Shown: positions 28,087 to 37,542 of the stretch, in pieces
Position numbering within the stretch: the first letter of the stretch is position 1
How the letters are laid out: each line of letters opens with the position of its first letter
From: Nitrobacter winogradskyi
GTDB lineage: Bacteria; Pseudomonadota; Alphaproteobacteria; Rhizobiales; Xanthobacteraceae
Reading direction: 5' to 3'
Assembly (NCBI RefSeq): GCF_006539545.1
Contig: NZ_BJNF01000046.1
Span: 1-63,360 of the forward strand
Length of the DNA: 63,360 bases
Notes under the pieces: generated by a model
Seen by the model: only the letters and a program-made list of their open reading frames with translations
Databases searched by the model: none
Told to the model about the DNA's origin: nothing
Translations under genes and position numbers: made by a program

Positions 28087-28734
28087 CTACCGGATATTGG
28101 CAAGCCTCATATCGAGATAGCTGGTGACCGTTTCCATCAACGGTTCCATCCTGTCCTCGAAGAAGTGGTTAGCACCCGGAATGGTCTGCTGATCGATCAC
28201 GATTCCCTTCTGGGTCTTCAGTTTCTCGACCAGCGTCGTGACATCCTTGGCGGGCGCGACGATATCCTTCTCGCCATGGACGATGAGCCCTGACGACGGG
28301 CATGGCGCCAGAAACGAGAAATCGTAGCGGTTCGGCTCAGGCGCGATCGAGATGAAGCCTTCCACCTCGGGCCGCCGCATCAGCAACTGCATTCCGATCC
28401 AGGCGCCAAACGAAAACCCTGCGACCCAGCAGGCGCGCGCTTCCGGGTTGATGGTCTGCGCCCAGTCGAGCGCCGCCGCGGCGTCCGACAATTCGCCAGT
28501 GCCGTGGTCGAACGAACCCTGACTGCGGCCGACGCCGCGAAAATTGAAACGCAGCACCGAAAAGCCGCGCGCCACGAAAGCATAGTAAACCTGATAGACG
28601 ATCGGATGGTTCATGCTGCCGCGAAACTGCGGGTGCGGATGCAGCACCATCGCTATCGGGGCATTTTTCTGCTTCGCTGGATGATAGCGGCCTTCGAGAC
28701 GGCCAGCGGGACCGGTAAAAATAACTTCAGGCAT
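28087..28734 (-). CDS. Alpha/beta hydrolase (dienelactone-hydrolase-like)
   Basis: This 215-residue cytoplasmic hydrolase has the nucleophile elbow GFSFG near residue 103, the oxyanion segment HPHPQFRGSMNHP and the catalytic acid in VHGEKDIVAP. The histidine is in GANHFFEDR. No signal peptide is visible. Genes of this family stand beside suf clusters in many alphaproteobacteria; here it is transcribed away from them. The substrate is unknown. The gap to the desulfurase (28735-28914) is a shared promoter region without an IscR-type regulator gene. Confidence 0.85.
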   Translation of the reverse strand: MPEVIFTGPAGRLEGRYHPAKQKNAPIAMVLHPHPQFRGSMNHPIVYQVYYAFVARGFSVLRFNFRGVGRSQGSFDHGTGELSDAAAALDWAQTINPEARACWVAGFSFGAWIGMQLLMRRPEVEGFISIAPEPNRYDFSFLAPCPSSGLIVHGEKDIVAPAKDVTTLVEKLKTQKGIVIDQQTIPGANHFFEDRMEPLMETVTSYLDMRLANIR

Positions 28735-28935
28735 CGGAATCCTTGGTAAATCGGCCGCTCACAGGATCGGTTTCTGTTCGCGGCTCGACGACGAGGGCGA
28801 TCAGGCCGCCGCAATGGCGGTAACAGAAAGTGCCGGTGAACACCGCCGCCTTCTAGCATAGGGCGAGGGGCGAAAAGCAAGCATCTTGCGCGGCTGTGAC
28901 CTCATCCGCCGAAAATGCCGTATAGTCGCAATCAC

Positions 28936-30096
28936 ATGCAGGAACGAACCTACCTTGACTGGAACGCAACCACGCCGCTTCGGCAAGAGGCGCGGGCAGC
29001 AATGGCCGCGGCCTGGGACCTCTTCGGCAATCCGTCGTCCATCCACGCGGAAGGCAGGCGGGGGCGAGGACTGATCGAGGATGCGCGGGTGATCGTCGCG
29101 GAAGCCGTGGGAGGCGAACCGCGCAACGTGATCTTCACGTCAGGAGGAACGGAGGCCAACACCCTGGCGTTAACTCCTGTTAGCTGCAAACCAAAACAAA
29201 ATATTGATAATATTATAGTTTCGTCAATAGAACATGCCTCCGTTCTGGCCGGAGGGCGGTTTCCGCCGGACCGGATGACGCGTTTGCCGGTCGATCGCTC
29301 GGGATTGATCGATCTCGACGCCTTGCGGACGATGCTCGCACGGCAACCTCCCACGCTGGTCTCGATCATGCTCGCCAATAACGAAACCGGCGCCATTCAG
29401 CCGGTGGCCGAAGCCGCAGGGCTGGTCCACGAGGCAGGCGGCCTGCTTCATGTCGACGCGGTGCAGGCATTCGGAAAAATTCACATTGATATCAACGAAT
29501 TGAATGCTGATTTTGTATCTCTTTCTGCACACAAGATCGGCGGTCCGAAAGGGACGGGCGCATTGGTCCTCGCGGAGAATCGAAGCCATCCAACGGCCTT
29601 GATACGGGGAGGCGGCCAGGAGCGGGGCGGCCGAGCCGGCACCGAGAATGTACCGGGAATTGCGGGCTTCGGGGCCGCCGTGAGGGCAGCCGAAGCAGGT
29701 CGCGACACCGACATGGCTCGGGTTAAGGCCCTGCGCGACAGGCTGGAGGATGGCTTAAGACAGACTCGGGGTGGCGTGATCTTTTCCCAGGAGGTCGCGC
29801 GCCTGCCAAATACGACACTTTTCGGTGTTCCCACCTTGAAAGCGGAGACGGCCGTGGTCAGATTCGACCTTGAAGGGGTGGCCGTCTCATCGGGTTCCGC
29901 GTGTTCGTCGGGCAAAGTGCAGGCTTCGCATGTGCTGGCGGCCATGGGGTACGGCCCGGAAATGACCAGGAGCGCGATACGATTTTCGCTGGGCTGGGAG
30001 ACCACGGACGCAGACGTGGATCGGGCTATTAAGACTTGGCGAAAGCTTTCAGGTGCACTACTAAGGGGGAACGAAACAGGGCTTGAACCATTCTAA
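28936..30096 (+). CDS. NifS/IscS-type (class I) cysteine desulfurase
   Basis: This PLP enzyme mobilises sulfur from cysteine as a persulfide for Fe-S cluster assembly or tRNA thiolation. The protein is about 386 residues. It has the NifS opening RTYLDWNATTPL, the PLP lysine in LSAHKIGGPKG and the persulfide cysteine in SSGSACSSGKV. I favour the ATG at 28936, matching the family N-terminus; an in-frame ATG at 28915 is also possible. Two short stretches (about 29188-29230 and 29480-29525) are strikingly AT-rich and use codons such as ATA, AAT and TTT that are rare in the neighbours. It heads the suf cluster, which also encodes SufS. Confidence 0.92.
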   Translation: MQERTYLDWNATTPLRQEARAAMAAAWDLFGNPSSIHAEGRRGRGLIEDARVIVAEAVGGEPRNVIFTSGGTEANTLALTPVSCKPKQNIDNIIVSSIEHASVLAGGRFPPDRMTRLPVDRSGLIDLDALRTMLARQPPTLVSIMLANNETGAIQPVAEAAGLVHEAGGLLHVDAVQAFGKIHIDINELNADFVSLSAHKIGGPKGTGALVLAENRSHPTALIRGGGQERGGRAGTENVPGIAGFGAAVRAAEAGRDTDMARVKALRDRLEDGLRQTRGGVIFSQEVARLPNTTLFGVPTLKAETAVVRFDLEGVAVSSGSACSSGKVQASHVLAAMGYGPEMTRSAIRFSLGWETTDADVDRAIKTWRKLSGALLRGNETGLEPF

Positions 30097-30116
30097 GACA
30101 GCTTCTTCCTTAGAAT
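30090..30116. promoter_or_regulatory. Inverted repeat between the desulfurase gene and sufB
   Basis: ATTCTAAG at 30090-30097 and CTTAGAAT at 30109-30116 are perfect 8-base inverted arms around 11 bases. The left arm contains the stop codon of the desulfurase. The arms resemble halves of the Irr iron-control motif (TTAGAA/TTCTAA) but are in the opposite order and wider spacing, so this may instead be an RNA hairpin or another operator. Confidence 0.4.
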
Positions 30117-30176
30117 TGGAGCAGGCACCAAGACTTCAATCCACCGTGGTCCTTGAAACCGCGAGCGGAGGTAGGA

Positions 30177-31658
<1,482 letters not shown>

Positions 31659-31662
31659 CCCA

Positions 31663-31779
31663 CGTCACTGCGAGTTCGCTACAAAGCTGGCGGTTGTGCC
31701 GGCTTTGCGCCGGGCGAAGCGATCCACCGATGGAACCGCCGGATTACTTTGCCGCACGAGCGCGCTTCTCGCGATGACG
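31663..31779. repeat. Palindromic element between sufB and sufC (family E)
   Basis: CGTCACTGCGAG at 31663-31674 and CTCGCGATGACG at 31768-31779 form 12-base inverted ends with one mismatch around about 93 bases. This end sequence is the type seen in short dispersed repeats of Bradyrhizobiaceae (established from general knowledge of these genomes, not checked here). It is the only large gap inside the sufBCD series. Confidence 0.7.
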
Positions 31780-31801
31780 TAACGATAGCGAAGGATCTAC
31801 A

Positions 31802-32551
31802 ATGCCGTTGCTTGAAGTCAAAGACCTGCAGGTCCGTGTCGAGGAGCGTGAAATTCTTCACGGCCTGTCGCTGACCGTGAACAAGGGCGAGGTCCATGCG
31901 ATCATGGGGCCGAACGGCTCCGGCAAATCGACGCTCAGCCATGTGATCGCGGGCAAGCCCGGCTACGAGGTCACCGGCGGTCAGATCCTGTTCAAGGGTG
32001 AGGACCTGCTGGAGATGGAGCCCGACGAGCGGGCGGCGAAAGGCGTGTTTCTCGCTTTTCAGTATCCCGTGGAAATTCCCGGCGTCGCCACCATGACCTT
32101 CCTGCGCACCGCGTTGAACGCGCAGCGCAAGGCGCGCGGCGAGAGCGAATACTCGACGCCGAACTTTCTGAAGAAGGTGCGTGAAGTCGCGGCCTCGCTG
32201 AATATTCCGCAGGACATGCTGCGCCGGGGCATCAATGTCGGCTTTTCGGGCGGCGAGAAGAAACGTAACGAAGTGCTGCAGATGGCGCTGTTCGAGCCGA
32301 GCCTCTGCATCCTCGACGAAATGGATTCCGGACTGGACATCGACGCGCTTCGCGTTGCGGCCGACGGCGTCAATGCGCTGCGATCACCGGATCGCGCCAT
32401 GGTCGTCATCACGCACTACCAGCGGCTGCTGAATTACATCGTGCCCGATGTCGTGCACGTGATGTCGAAGGGCCGCGTCGTGAAGAGCGGAAACAAGGAT
32501 CTGGCGCTGGAGCTCGAAGCATCGGGCTATGCACAATTCGAGGAAGCGTAA
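31802..32551 (+). CDS. sufC: Fe-S assembly ATPase SufC
   Basis: SufC is the ABC-type ATPase that drives conformational change in SufBC2D. The 249-residue soluble protein has Walker A GPNGSGKSTLS near residues 36-46, signature FSGGEKKRNEV and Walker B LCILDEMDSGLDID. The ATP-switch histidine is in VVITHYQRLL. The Q-loop sits in VFLAFQYPVEIPGV. It follows sufB across a repeat and precedes sufD by a short gap. Confidence 0.97.
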   Translation: MPLLEVKDLQVRVEEREILHGLSLTVNKGEVHAIMGPNGSGKSTLSHVIAGKPGYEVTGGQILFKGEDLLEMEPDERAAKGVFLAFQYPVEIPGVATMTFLRTALNAQRKARGESEYSTPNFLKKVREVAASLNIPQDMLRRGINVGFSGGEKKRNEVLQMALFEPSLCILDEMDSGLDIDALRVAADGVNALRSPDRAMVVITHYQRLLNYIVPDVVHVMSKGRVVKSGNKDLALELEASGYAQFEEA

Positions 32552-32614
32552 CTCGAAGAACGGCCTTCGGCCTCGGATGAGATCATGCCCAGAATGATCT
32601 GAACGGATTTGATC

Positions 32615-33937
32615 ATGGATGTTGCATTGGTAAAACCGGCTACGGAACGCGCGACCAGGGAGTTGTTCGCCGCGGCGCGTGACCGTCTGCCGGGATCCGG
32701 TCCGGTGAGTGAAGCGCGGCAGGCCGCATTCGACGATTTCGCCCGGCGAGGTTTGCCGTACCGGCGCATTGAAGAATGGAAATACACCGACTTGCGCACG
32801 CTGTTGCGCGAGATTGCGCCGCTCGCCGCCGCGCCTGATCAGGCGGCATTGGCGAGCGCGGCCAAGGCCGTCACCGCTTATGTCGCTGGCGATGCTTACA
32901 AGCTGGTGCTGGTGGACGGGGTATTCGCGCCGCAGCTATCCGATCAGACGCCGGAGACCGGCGTCGAGGTGCGGGCGCTGCGTGACATTCTGGAGAACAA
33001 CGACGTTGCCGCTCGCGCCGACCTGCTGACCACCACGGCGGCGTCCGATACGATGATCTCTCTCAATACCGCGATGGCCACGGATGGCATTGTCATCGAC
33101 GTGGCCGAGAATGCGAAGCTGACCAGACCGCTACATATCGTCCATATCGCCACTCAATCCAGCACGGCGGCATTCACGCGCTCGTTGCTGCGGCTGGCAA
33201 ATGGCGCACAAGCCACGCTGGTCGAGAGTTTCGTCGCGGCCGAGGGCGCCGCCGCCTACCAGGCTCACGACTCGGTCGTGTTGTGGATCGGCGACGATGC
33301 CGGGCTGCAACATGTTCGCCTTGTCGAGGATGCCAGGGACGCCGCCAACATCTCGACCGCGATCGTGACGGTCGGCGCAAAAGCAACGTTCAACTCGCTG
33401 AATCTCACCAGCGGCGCTGCGGTGAGCCGATATCAAGGCTTCATCAAGTTCAGCGGCGAGGGGTCCCATGCGGACGTGAACGGCGTCAACCTGCTCAATG
33501 GCCGCCAGCATGGCGATACGACGCTGGTGCTGGATCATGCCGTGCCGCATTGCAGCAGCAACGAGGTGTTCCGCGCCGTCCTGGACGATCAGGCGCACTC
33601 GGTATTCCAGGGCAAGATCATCGTGCGGCCAGATGCGCAAAAGACCGACGGCAGGATGATGACGCGGGCTTTGCTGCTGTCCGATGGCGCGGAAGCCGAC
33701 AACAAGCCCGAGCTTGAGATTTTCGCCGATGACGTTTCCTGTGGCCATGGCGCGACGATCGGCGCACTCGACGAAAGCCTGCTGTTCTATCTGCGCGCCC
33801 GTGGTCTTTCGGAAAAGGAAGCGCAGGCGCTTCTGATCCAGGCGTTTGTCGGCGAGGCGATCGAATCCGTCGCCGATGATGGCTTGCGCGATGTTGTTAT
33901 CGGTGCCGCCGAGCGTTGGCTCGCGGCAAGAGGGTGA
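32615..33937 (+). CDS. sufD: Fe-S cluster assembly protein SufD
   Basis: SufD is the SufB-like partner in the SufBC2D scaffold and helps in iron acquisition. The 440-residue protein has the N-terminal RRIEEWKYTDLRTLLREIAP segment, the beta-helix core and the SufD-type end SCGHGATIGALDESLLFYLRARGLSEKEA. The conserved histidine of the SufB-SufD interface is in SCGHG. The ATG at 32615 is preferred over an in-frame TTG at 32609. The sufC-sufD gap (32552-32614) shows a small GGCCTTCGGCC hairpin. Confidence 0.95.
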   Translation: MDVALVKPATERATRELFAAARDRLPGSGPVSEARQAAFDDFARRGLPYRRIEEWKYTDLRTLLREIAPLAAAPDQAALASAAKAVTAYVAGDAYKLVLVDGVFAPQLSDQTPETGVEVRALRDILENNDVAARADLLTTTAASDTMISLNTAMATDGIVIDVAENAKLTRPLHIVHIATQSSTAAFTRSLLRLANGAQATLVESFVAAEGAAAYQAHDSVVLWIGDDAGLQHVRLVEDARDAANISTAIVTVGAKATFNSLNLTSGAAVSRYQGFIKFSGEGSHADVNGVNLLNGRQHGDTTLVLDHAVPHCSSNEVFRAVLDDQAHSVFQGKIIVRPDAQKTDGRMMTRALLLSDGAEADNKPELEIFADDVSCGHGATIGALDESLLFYLRARGLSEKEAQALLIQAFVGEAIESVADDGLRDVVIGAAERWLAARG

Positions 33938-33966
33938 ACGGGCATTCCGGGATTGACCGGGCGGCT

Positions 33967-34036
33967 CACGTCTTGAGGGCAGGGGACTGGAAGAACCAAA
34001 GAGGTGGATGCCGGGCACAGGGCCGGGCATGATGAC
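33967..34036. repeat. Dispersed repeat (family C), partial
   Basis: CACGTCTTGAGG ... GTGGATGCCGGGCACAGGGCCGGGCATGATGAC resembles positions 36195-36269 and the fragment at 46799-46822. Its GCCGGGCAC...GGCCGGGCAT part can form a stem. It fills the sufD-sufS gap and supplies the poor coding sequence ahead of the sufS start. Confidence 0.6.
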
Positions 34037-34054
34037 AAGAGAGATAAAGAGAAA

Positions 34055-35299
34055 ATGACCCATCCGGCGGTCGCCAACGGTTCCTATGATGTCATGCGCG
34101 TGCGCGAGGATTTTCCGGCGCTGGCGATGAAGGTTTACGGCAAACCGCTGGTCTATCTCGACAATGCCGCCTCGGCGCAGAAGCCAAACGCCGTGCTCGA
34201 CCGAATGGCGGAGGCTTACAAGACCGAGTACGCCAACGTCCATCGTGGGCTGCATTATCTCGCCAACGCCGCAACCGAAGCCTATGAAGGCGGCCGCACG
34301 CGGGTCGCGCAGTTTCTGAACGCGGGACGGAGCGAGGAGATCATCTTCACGCGCAATGCCAGCGAGGCGATCAACCTCGTGGCGTCGTCATGGGGCGAGC
34401 CGAACATCAAGGCGGGCGACGAGATCGTGCTCTCCATCATGGAGCATCACTCCAACATCGTTCCATGGCATTTCCTGCGCGAGCGCCACGGCGCCGTGAT
34501 CAAGTGGGCGCCCGTCGACGACGACGGCAACTTCCTGATCGAGGAATTCGAGAAGCTGCTGACGCCGAAGACGAAGCTCGTGGCCATCACGCAAATGTCC
34601 AACGCGCTCGGCACCCTCGTTCCAGTCAAGGACGTGGTGAAGCTGGCTCATGCGCGCGGCATACCGGTGCTGGTGGACGGCAGCCAGGCCGCGGTGCATC
34701 TTGCGATCGACGTGCAGGACATCGATTGCGACTTCTACGTCTTCACCGGTCACAAGCTCTACGGTCCCACCGGTATCGGCGCGCTGTATGCGAAGCATGA
34801 CCATCTCGTCTCCATGCGTCCCTTCAACGGCGGCGGCGAGATGATTCGCGAGGTCGCGCAGGATTGGGTCACCTACGGCGATCCACCGCACAAGTTCGAG
34901 GCAGGCACGCCCGCGATTGTCGAGTCGATCGGGCTTGGCGCCGCCATCGATTACGTCAATTCGATCGGGAAGGAACGCATCGCGGCGCACGAACACGATC
35001 TTCTCACCTACGCCCAGGAGCGAATGCGCGAGATCAACTCGCTGCGCATCATCGGCACGGCGCGCGACAAGGGGCCGGTGATCTCGTTCGAGATGAAAGG
35101 CGCGCATCCCCACGATGTTGCGACCGTGATCGACCGCGCCGGCATCGCGGTTCGCGCCGGGACGCATTGCGTGATGCCGCTTTTAGAGCGTTTCAATGTT
35201 TCGGCGACCTGCCGCGCTTCGTTCGGCATGTATAATACGCGCGAGGAAATCGATCATCTGGCGCAGGCGCTGATCAAGGCCCGGGAGTTGTTCTCATGA
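34055..35299 (+). CDS. sufS: SufS-type (class II) cysteine desulfurase
   Basis: SufS supplies persulfide sulfur to the SUF scaffold, usually with SufE or SufU; neither gene is in the window. The 414-residue protein has the class II features YLDNAASAQKP, the PLP lysine in FTGHKLYGPTGIG and the catalytic cysteine in RAGTHCVMPLL, followed by SATCRASFGMYNT. The ATG at 34055 follows AAAGAGA and gives the usual N-terminus; sequence further upstream is repeat-derived. The stop overlaps the next ATG (ATGA at 35296), so sufS and sufT are coupled. Confidence 0.96.
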   Translation: MTHPAVANGSYDVMRVREDFPALAMKVYGKPLVYLDNAASAQKPNAVLDRMAEAYKTEYANVHRGLHYLANAATEAYEGGRTRVAQFLNAGRSEEIIFTRNASEAINLVASSWGEPNIKAGDEIVLSIMEHHSNIVPWHFLRERHGAVIKWAPVDDDGNFLIEEFEKLLTPKTKLVAITQMSNALGTLVPVKDVVKLAHARGIPVLVDGSQAAVHLAIDVQDIDCDFYVFTGHKLYGPTGIGALYAKHDHLVSMRPFNGGGEMIREVAQDWVTYGDPPHKFEAGTPAIVESIGLGAAIDYVNSIGKERIAAHEHDLLTYAQERMREINSLRIIGTARDKGPVISFEMKGAHPHDVATVIDRAGIAVRAGTHCVMPLLERFNVSATCRASFGMYNTREEIDHLAQALIKARELFS

Positions 35300-35676
35300 G
35301 CGACACTGCCGAACTGGTTGTAAACAAGACTTGTCACATGCAGACCAGCTCCGCTCTTTCCGCGGAGGAAACCGAGCGCATGGGCGCCGGCATCGTGGCC
35401 GCGCTGAAGACCGTGTTTGATCCGGAGATTCCGGCGGACATTTATGAACTCGGCCTGATCTACAAGGTTGATATCAAGGACGACCGCGCTGTCGACGTCG
35501 AGATGACGCTGACGACGCCGAACTGCCCTTCGGCGGCCGAACTTCCGATTATGGTGGAGAACGCGGTCGCGAGCGTTCCCGGCGTCGGGGTGGTCAATGT
35601 CAACATCGTCTGGGAGCCGCAGTGGGTGCCCGACCGGATGACCGATGAGGCGCGCGCCGTTCTCAACATGTGGTGA
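35296..35676 (+). CDS. sufT: SufT-type Fe-S maturation protein (MIP18/DUF59 family)
   Basis: DUF59 proteins help mature or distribute Fe-S clusters. The 126-residue protein has the family core: VFDPEIPADIYELGLIYKV, then VEMTLTTPNCPSAAELP with the conserved cysteine, then VWEPQWVPDRMTDEAR. The N-terminal 30 residues are less conserved. It overlaps sufS by four bases and is followed by sufA. Position within the cluster, more than any one motif, supports the SufT name. Confidence 0.9.
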   Translation: MSDTAELVVNKTCHMQTSSALSAEETERMGAGIVAALKTVFDPEIPADIYELGLIYKVDIKDDRAVDVEMTLTTPNCPSAAELPIMVENAVASVPGVGVVNVNIVWEPQWVPDRMTDEARAVLNMW

Positions 35677-35735
35677 CGATTTTCTATCCGCTCCGATGCG
35701 ATGATCGGACTTGATTTGCCGCCAGGATTGACCAG

Positions 35736-36140
35736 ATGACAGACATGACGCCAGGCACACCAGCAGCCAAGCCGAAACCCCGGCCTCGTCCGCAGGTCAT
35801 GCGGTTGACTGACGCCGCTGCGACCAGGGTCAAGGAACTCGCGGCGCGAGCTGATTCAGAGATTGTCGGCCTTCGGGTCGGCATCAAGAACGGCGGCTGC
35901 GCGGGTCAGTCCTACACTGTGGAATACGCCCACGATATCAAGCCGACGGACGAAGTGGTGGAAGACAAGGGCGTCAAGATTCTGGTCGACCCCAAAGCCG
36001 TGCTGTATCTGCTCGGCACCGAGATGGATTACAAGGCCGAAAAGATGCAGGCCCAGTTCGTCTTCAACAACCCAAACCAGGTTTCAGCCTGCGGCTGCGG
36101 TGAATCGGTGCAGCTCACGCCCGCCAAGATCGACGGTTAG
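35736..36140 (+). CDS. sufA: A-type Fe-S carrier SufA (HesB/IscA family)
   Basis: A-type carriers pass assembled clusters or iron to target proteins. The 134-residue protein has a Pro/Lys-rich N-terminal extension of about 25 residues and the HesB fold. All three cluster cysteines are present: one in NGGCAGQSYTVEY and two in SACGCGESVQL. It is the last gene of the suf series, which supports SufA rather than a stand-alone ErpA. Confidence 0.94.
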   Translation: MTDMTPGTPAAKPKPRPRPQVMRLTDAAATRVKELAARADSEIVGLRVGIKNGGCAGQSYTVEYAHDIKPTDEVVEDKGVKILVDPKAVLYLLGTEMDYKAEKMQAQFVFNNPNQVSACGCGESVQLTPAKIDG

Positions 36141-36146
36141 AGCGGG

Positions 36147-36269
36147 CTGGTTCGCTCAAAAACGCTATCGAGTGCGACCGGTTTAGCCGGATCCCGTCAT
36201 GTCCGTGCTTGTCACGGGCATCCGCGTCTTGAGGACGTGGCTGGATCAAGGACGTAGATGGCCGAAAGA
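36147..36269. repeat. Repeat remnants after sufA (families A and C)
   Basis: TTCGCTCAAAAACGCTATCG at about 36151-36170 is the end module of family A. From 36195, CGTCATGTCCGTGCTTGTC ... CATCCGCGTCTTGAGGACGTGG matches family C. The gap between convergent sufA and the diguanylate cyclase gene holds nothing else I can support. Confidence 0.6.
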
Positions 36270-36323
36270 CCATAGTCGAGCGAAAGCGACGCCGTTTGAA
36301 CGGCTATGGGCGAAGGAAGAGCC

Positions 36324-37388
36324 TCAGGCCACGCGAATCTCAGTGTCAGCGAAATATTCCGGATCGGTCTCGCAAATAGCACGGTTGCGGCCGCCACGCT
36401 TGGCTGCGTACAGGCAGGCATCGGCGCGCTCCATCAGCGAGTCCGGAGTATCGCCGGGACGAAGCATCGAGACGCCGATCGAGATGGTGACGCGGCCCAG
36501 GATCTCGCCGGTCGATTTTTTCTTCAGCTCCTTGGCCATCACGGCGCGACGGATATGATCCGCGACTGTCAACGCCTGGTTCAGCGCGGTGCTTGGCAGG
36601 ACGACAGCAAACTCTTCACCGCCGTAACGCGCGGTGATGTCCTGCCCCTTGATGTTCTGCCTCAATGACATCGCCACCAGCCGCAGAACCTGGTCGCCGG
36701 TCAGGTGCCCGTAATTGTCGTTGAACGACTTGAAATGGTCTATGTCGAACATCAGAAGCGACAGCGGCTCGCCTTCGCTCGTTGCCAGTTCCACGGCATC
36801 GGCCACGGCTCGATCGAAATACTTTCGGTTGCCGAGACCGGTGAGCGGATCCGTCATGCTTTCCGCTCTGATGGCCTCAAGGCTGTGCTGAAGGTTGTTG
36901 ATCTCGACCTTCGAGACCTCCAGCCGGTCCTCCAGAACCTTGTTGGCTTCCTGCATTTCAAGGGTTGATTTCATCAGCGCCGCGATGACCGACTTGATCT
37001 GCGCATGACTGCCAGCGGCGCCAAGTTGCTTGACGGCTTCTCTCAAGCTGTCTCCAAAACCGGCCGTCATGCTGCGCGCGCCGGTGATAAGAAGCATCAC
37101 CTCGTCGATTTCGTTGATCACCCGCGCGCCGACCTTGTCGATGCGTTCGGTGGTCCTGATCGGGGAAAGATAGGTGTCGTAGATCTGCTCGAGATCGACG
37201 TCGCTCAGCGTGCCGTTGCGCGCCAGCGTCTCGTTGATGATCTTGTTGAGAGAGCAGTTATATCCGGAGGCGTAGACGTACCAGACTTCGTAATTGCGAG
37301 GGACTGCGGTTTGACGCAGCGATCGGATCTGGCCAAGCGCCACTTCGGCGAACGCCATGGTGCGTTCATGTTCGTCCAGCTCAACCAC
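36324..37388 (-). CDS. Diguanylate cyclase (GGDEF domain)
   Basis: This protein makes cyclic di-GMP from GTP. The 354-residue protein has a helical N-terminal part (about 1-175) with no membrane helix and a heptad-like stretch at 142-175 that suits dimerisation. A complete GGDEF domain follows: DPLTGLGNRKYFD, FDIDHFKSFNDNYGH, GGEEF at 256-260 and VTISIGVS. The inhibitory site normally RxxD is K247-G-Q-D250, so product feedback may be altered. Translation starts at GTG 37388 or ATG 37358. An operator-like palindrome lies upstream at 37476-37492. Confidence 0.92.
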   Translation of the reverse strand: MVELDEHERTMAFAEVALGQIRSLRQTAVPRNYEVWYVYASGYNCSLNKIINETLARNGTLSDVDLEQIYDTYLSPIRTTERIDKVGARVINEIDEVMLLITGARSMTAGFGDSLREAVKQLGAAGSHAQIKSVIAALMKSTLEMQEANKVLEDRLEVSKVEINNLQHSLEAIRAESMTDPLTGLGNRKYFDRAVADAVELATSEGEPLSLLMFDIDHFKSFNDNYGHLTGDQVLRLVAMSLRQNIKGQDITARYGGEEFAVVLPSTALNQALTVADHIRRAVMAKELKKKSTGEILGRVTISIGVSMLRPGDTPDSLMERADACLYAAKRGGRNRAICETDPEYFADTEIRVA

Positions 37389-37475
37389 TGATGCGGCCCT
37401 GCCGACGATTCACGTAATCGTCGTCCTAAAACGGCAAATATCAACGTAAATATCGATTAAAGTTAGCAACAGGGA

Positions 37476-37492
37476 GTTTACGCGCGGTAAAC
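37476..37492. promoter_or_regulatory. Operator-like palindrome GTTTAC-N5-GTAAAC
   Basis: A perfect 6-base inverted repeat with a 5-base centre, about 88-104 bases upstream of the GTG of the leftward diguanylate cyclase gene, in an AT-rich stretch unlike its surroundings. It has the size and symmetry of a dimeric regulator site. I cannot name the regulator. Confidence 0.4.
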
Positions 37493-37513
37493 GGTGTTTC
37501 AGCGGGTCGCGGA

Positions 37514-37533
37514 CCGGCGCAGACCTGCGCCGG
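37514..37533 (-). terminator. Hairpin downstream of the helicase gene
   Basis: CCGGCGCA at 37514-37521 and TGCGCCGG at 37526-37533 form a perfect 8-bp stem with a 4-base loop, ten bases beyond the helicase stop codon. No T-run follows, so it may be a weak terminator or an mRNA 3'-end stabiliser. Confidence 0.5.
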
Positions 37534-37542
37534 CCGAAAGGC

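Noticed and set aside
29200-29222. Fur-box-like sequence in the AT-rich island of the desulfurase gene
   Set aside because: GATAATATTATAG resembles part of a Fur box, but the symmetry is incomplete and it lies deep inside a coding region.
30090-30116. Canonical Irr ICE motif before sufB
   Set aside because: The half-sites are in the wrong order and too far apart, so I list it only as an unassigned inverted repeat.
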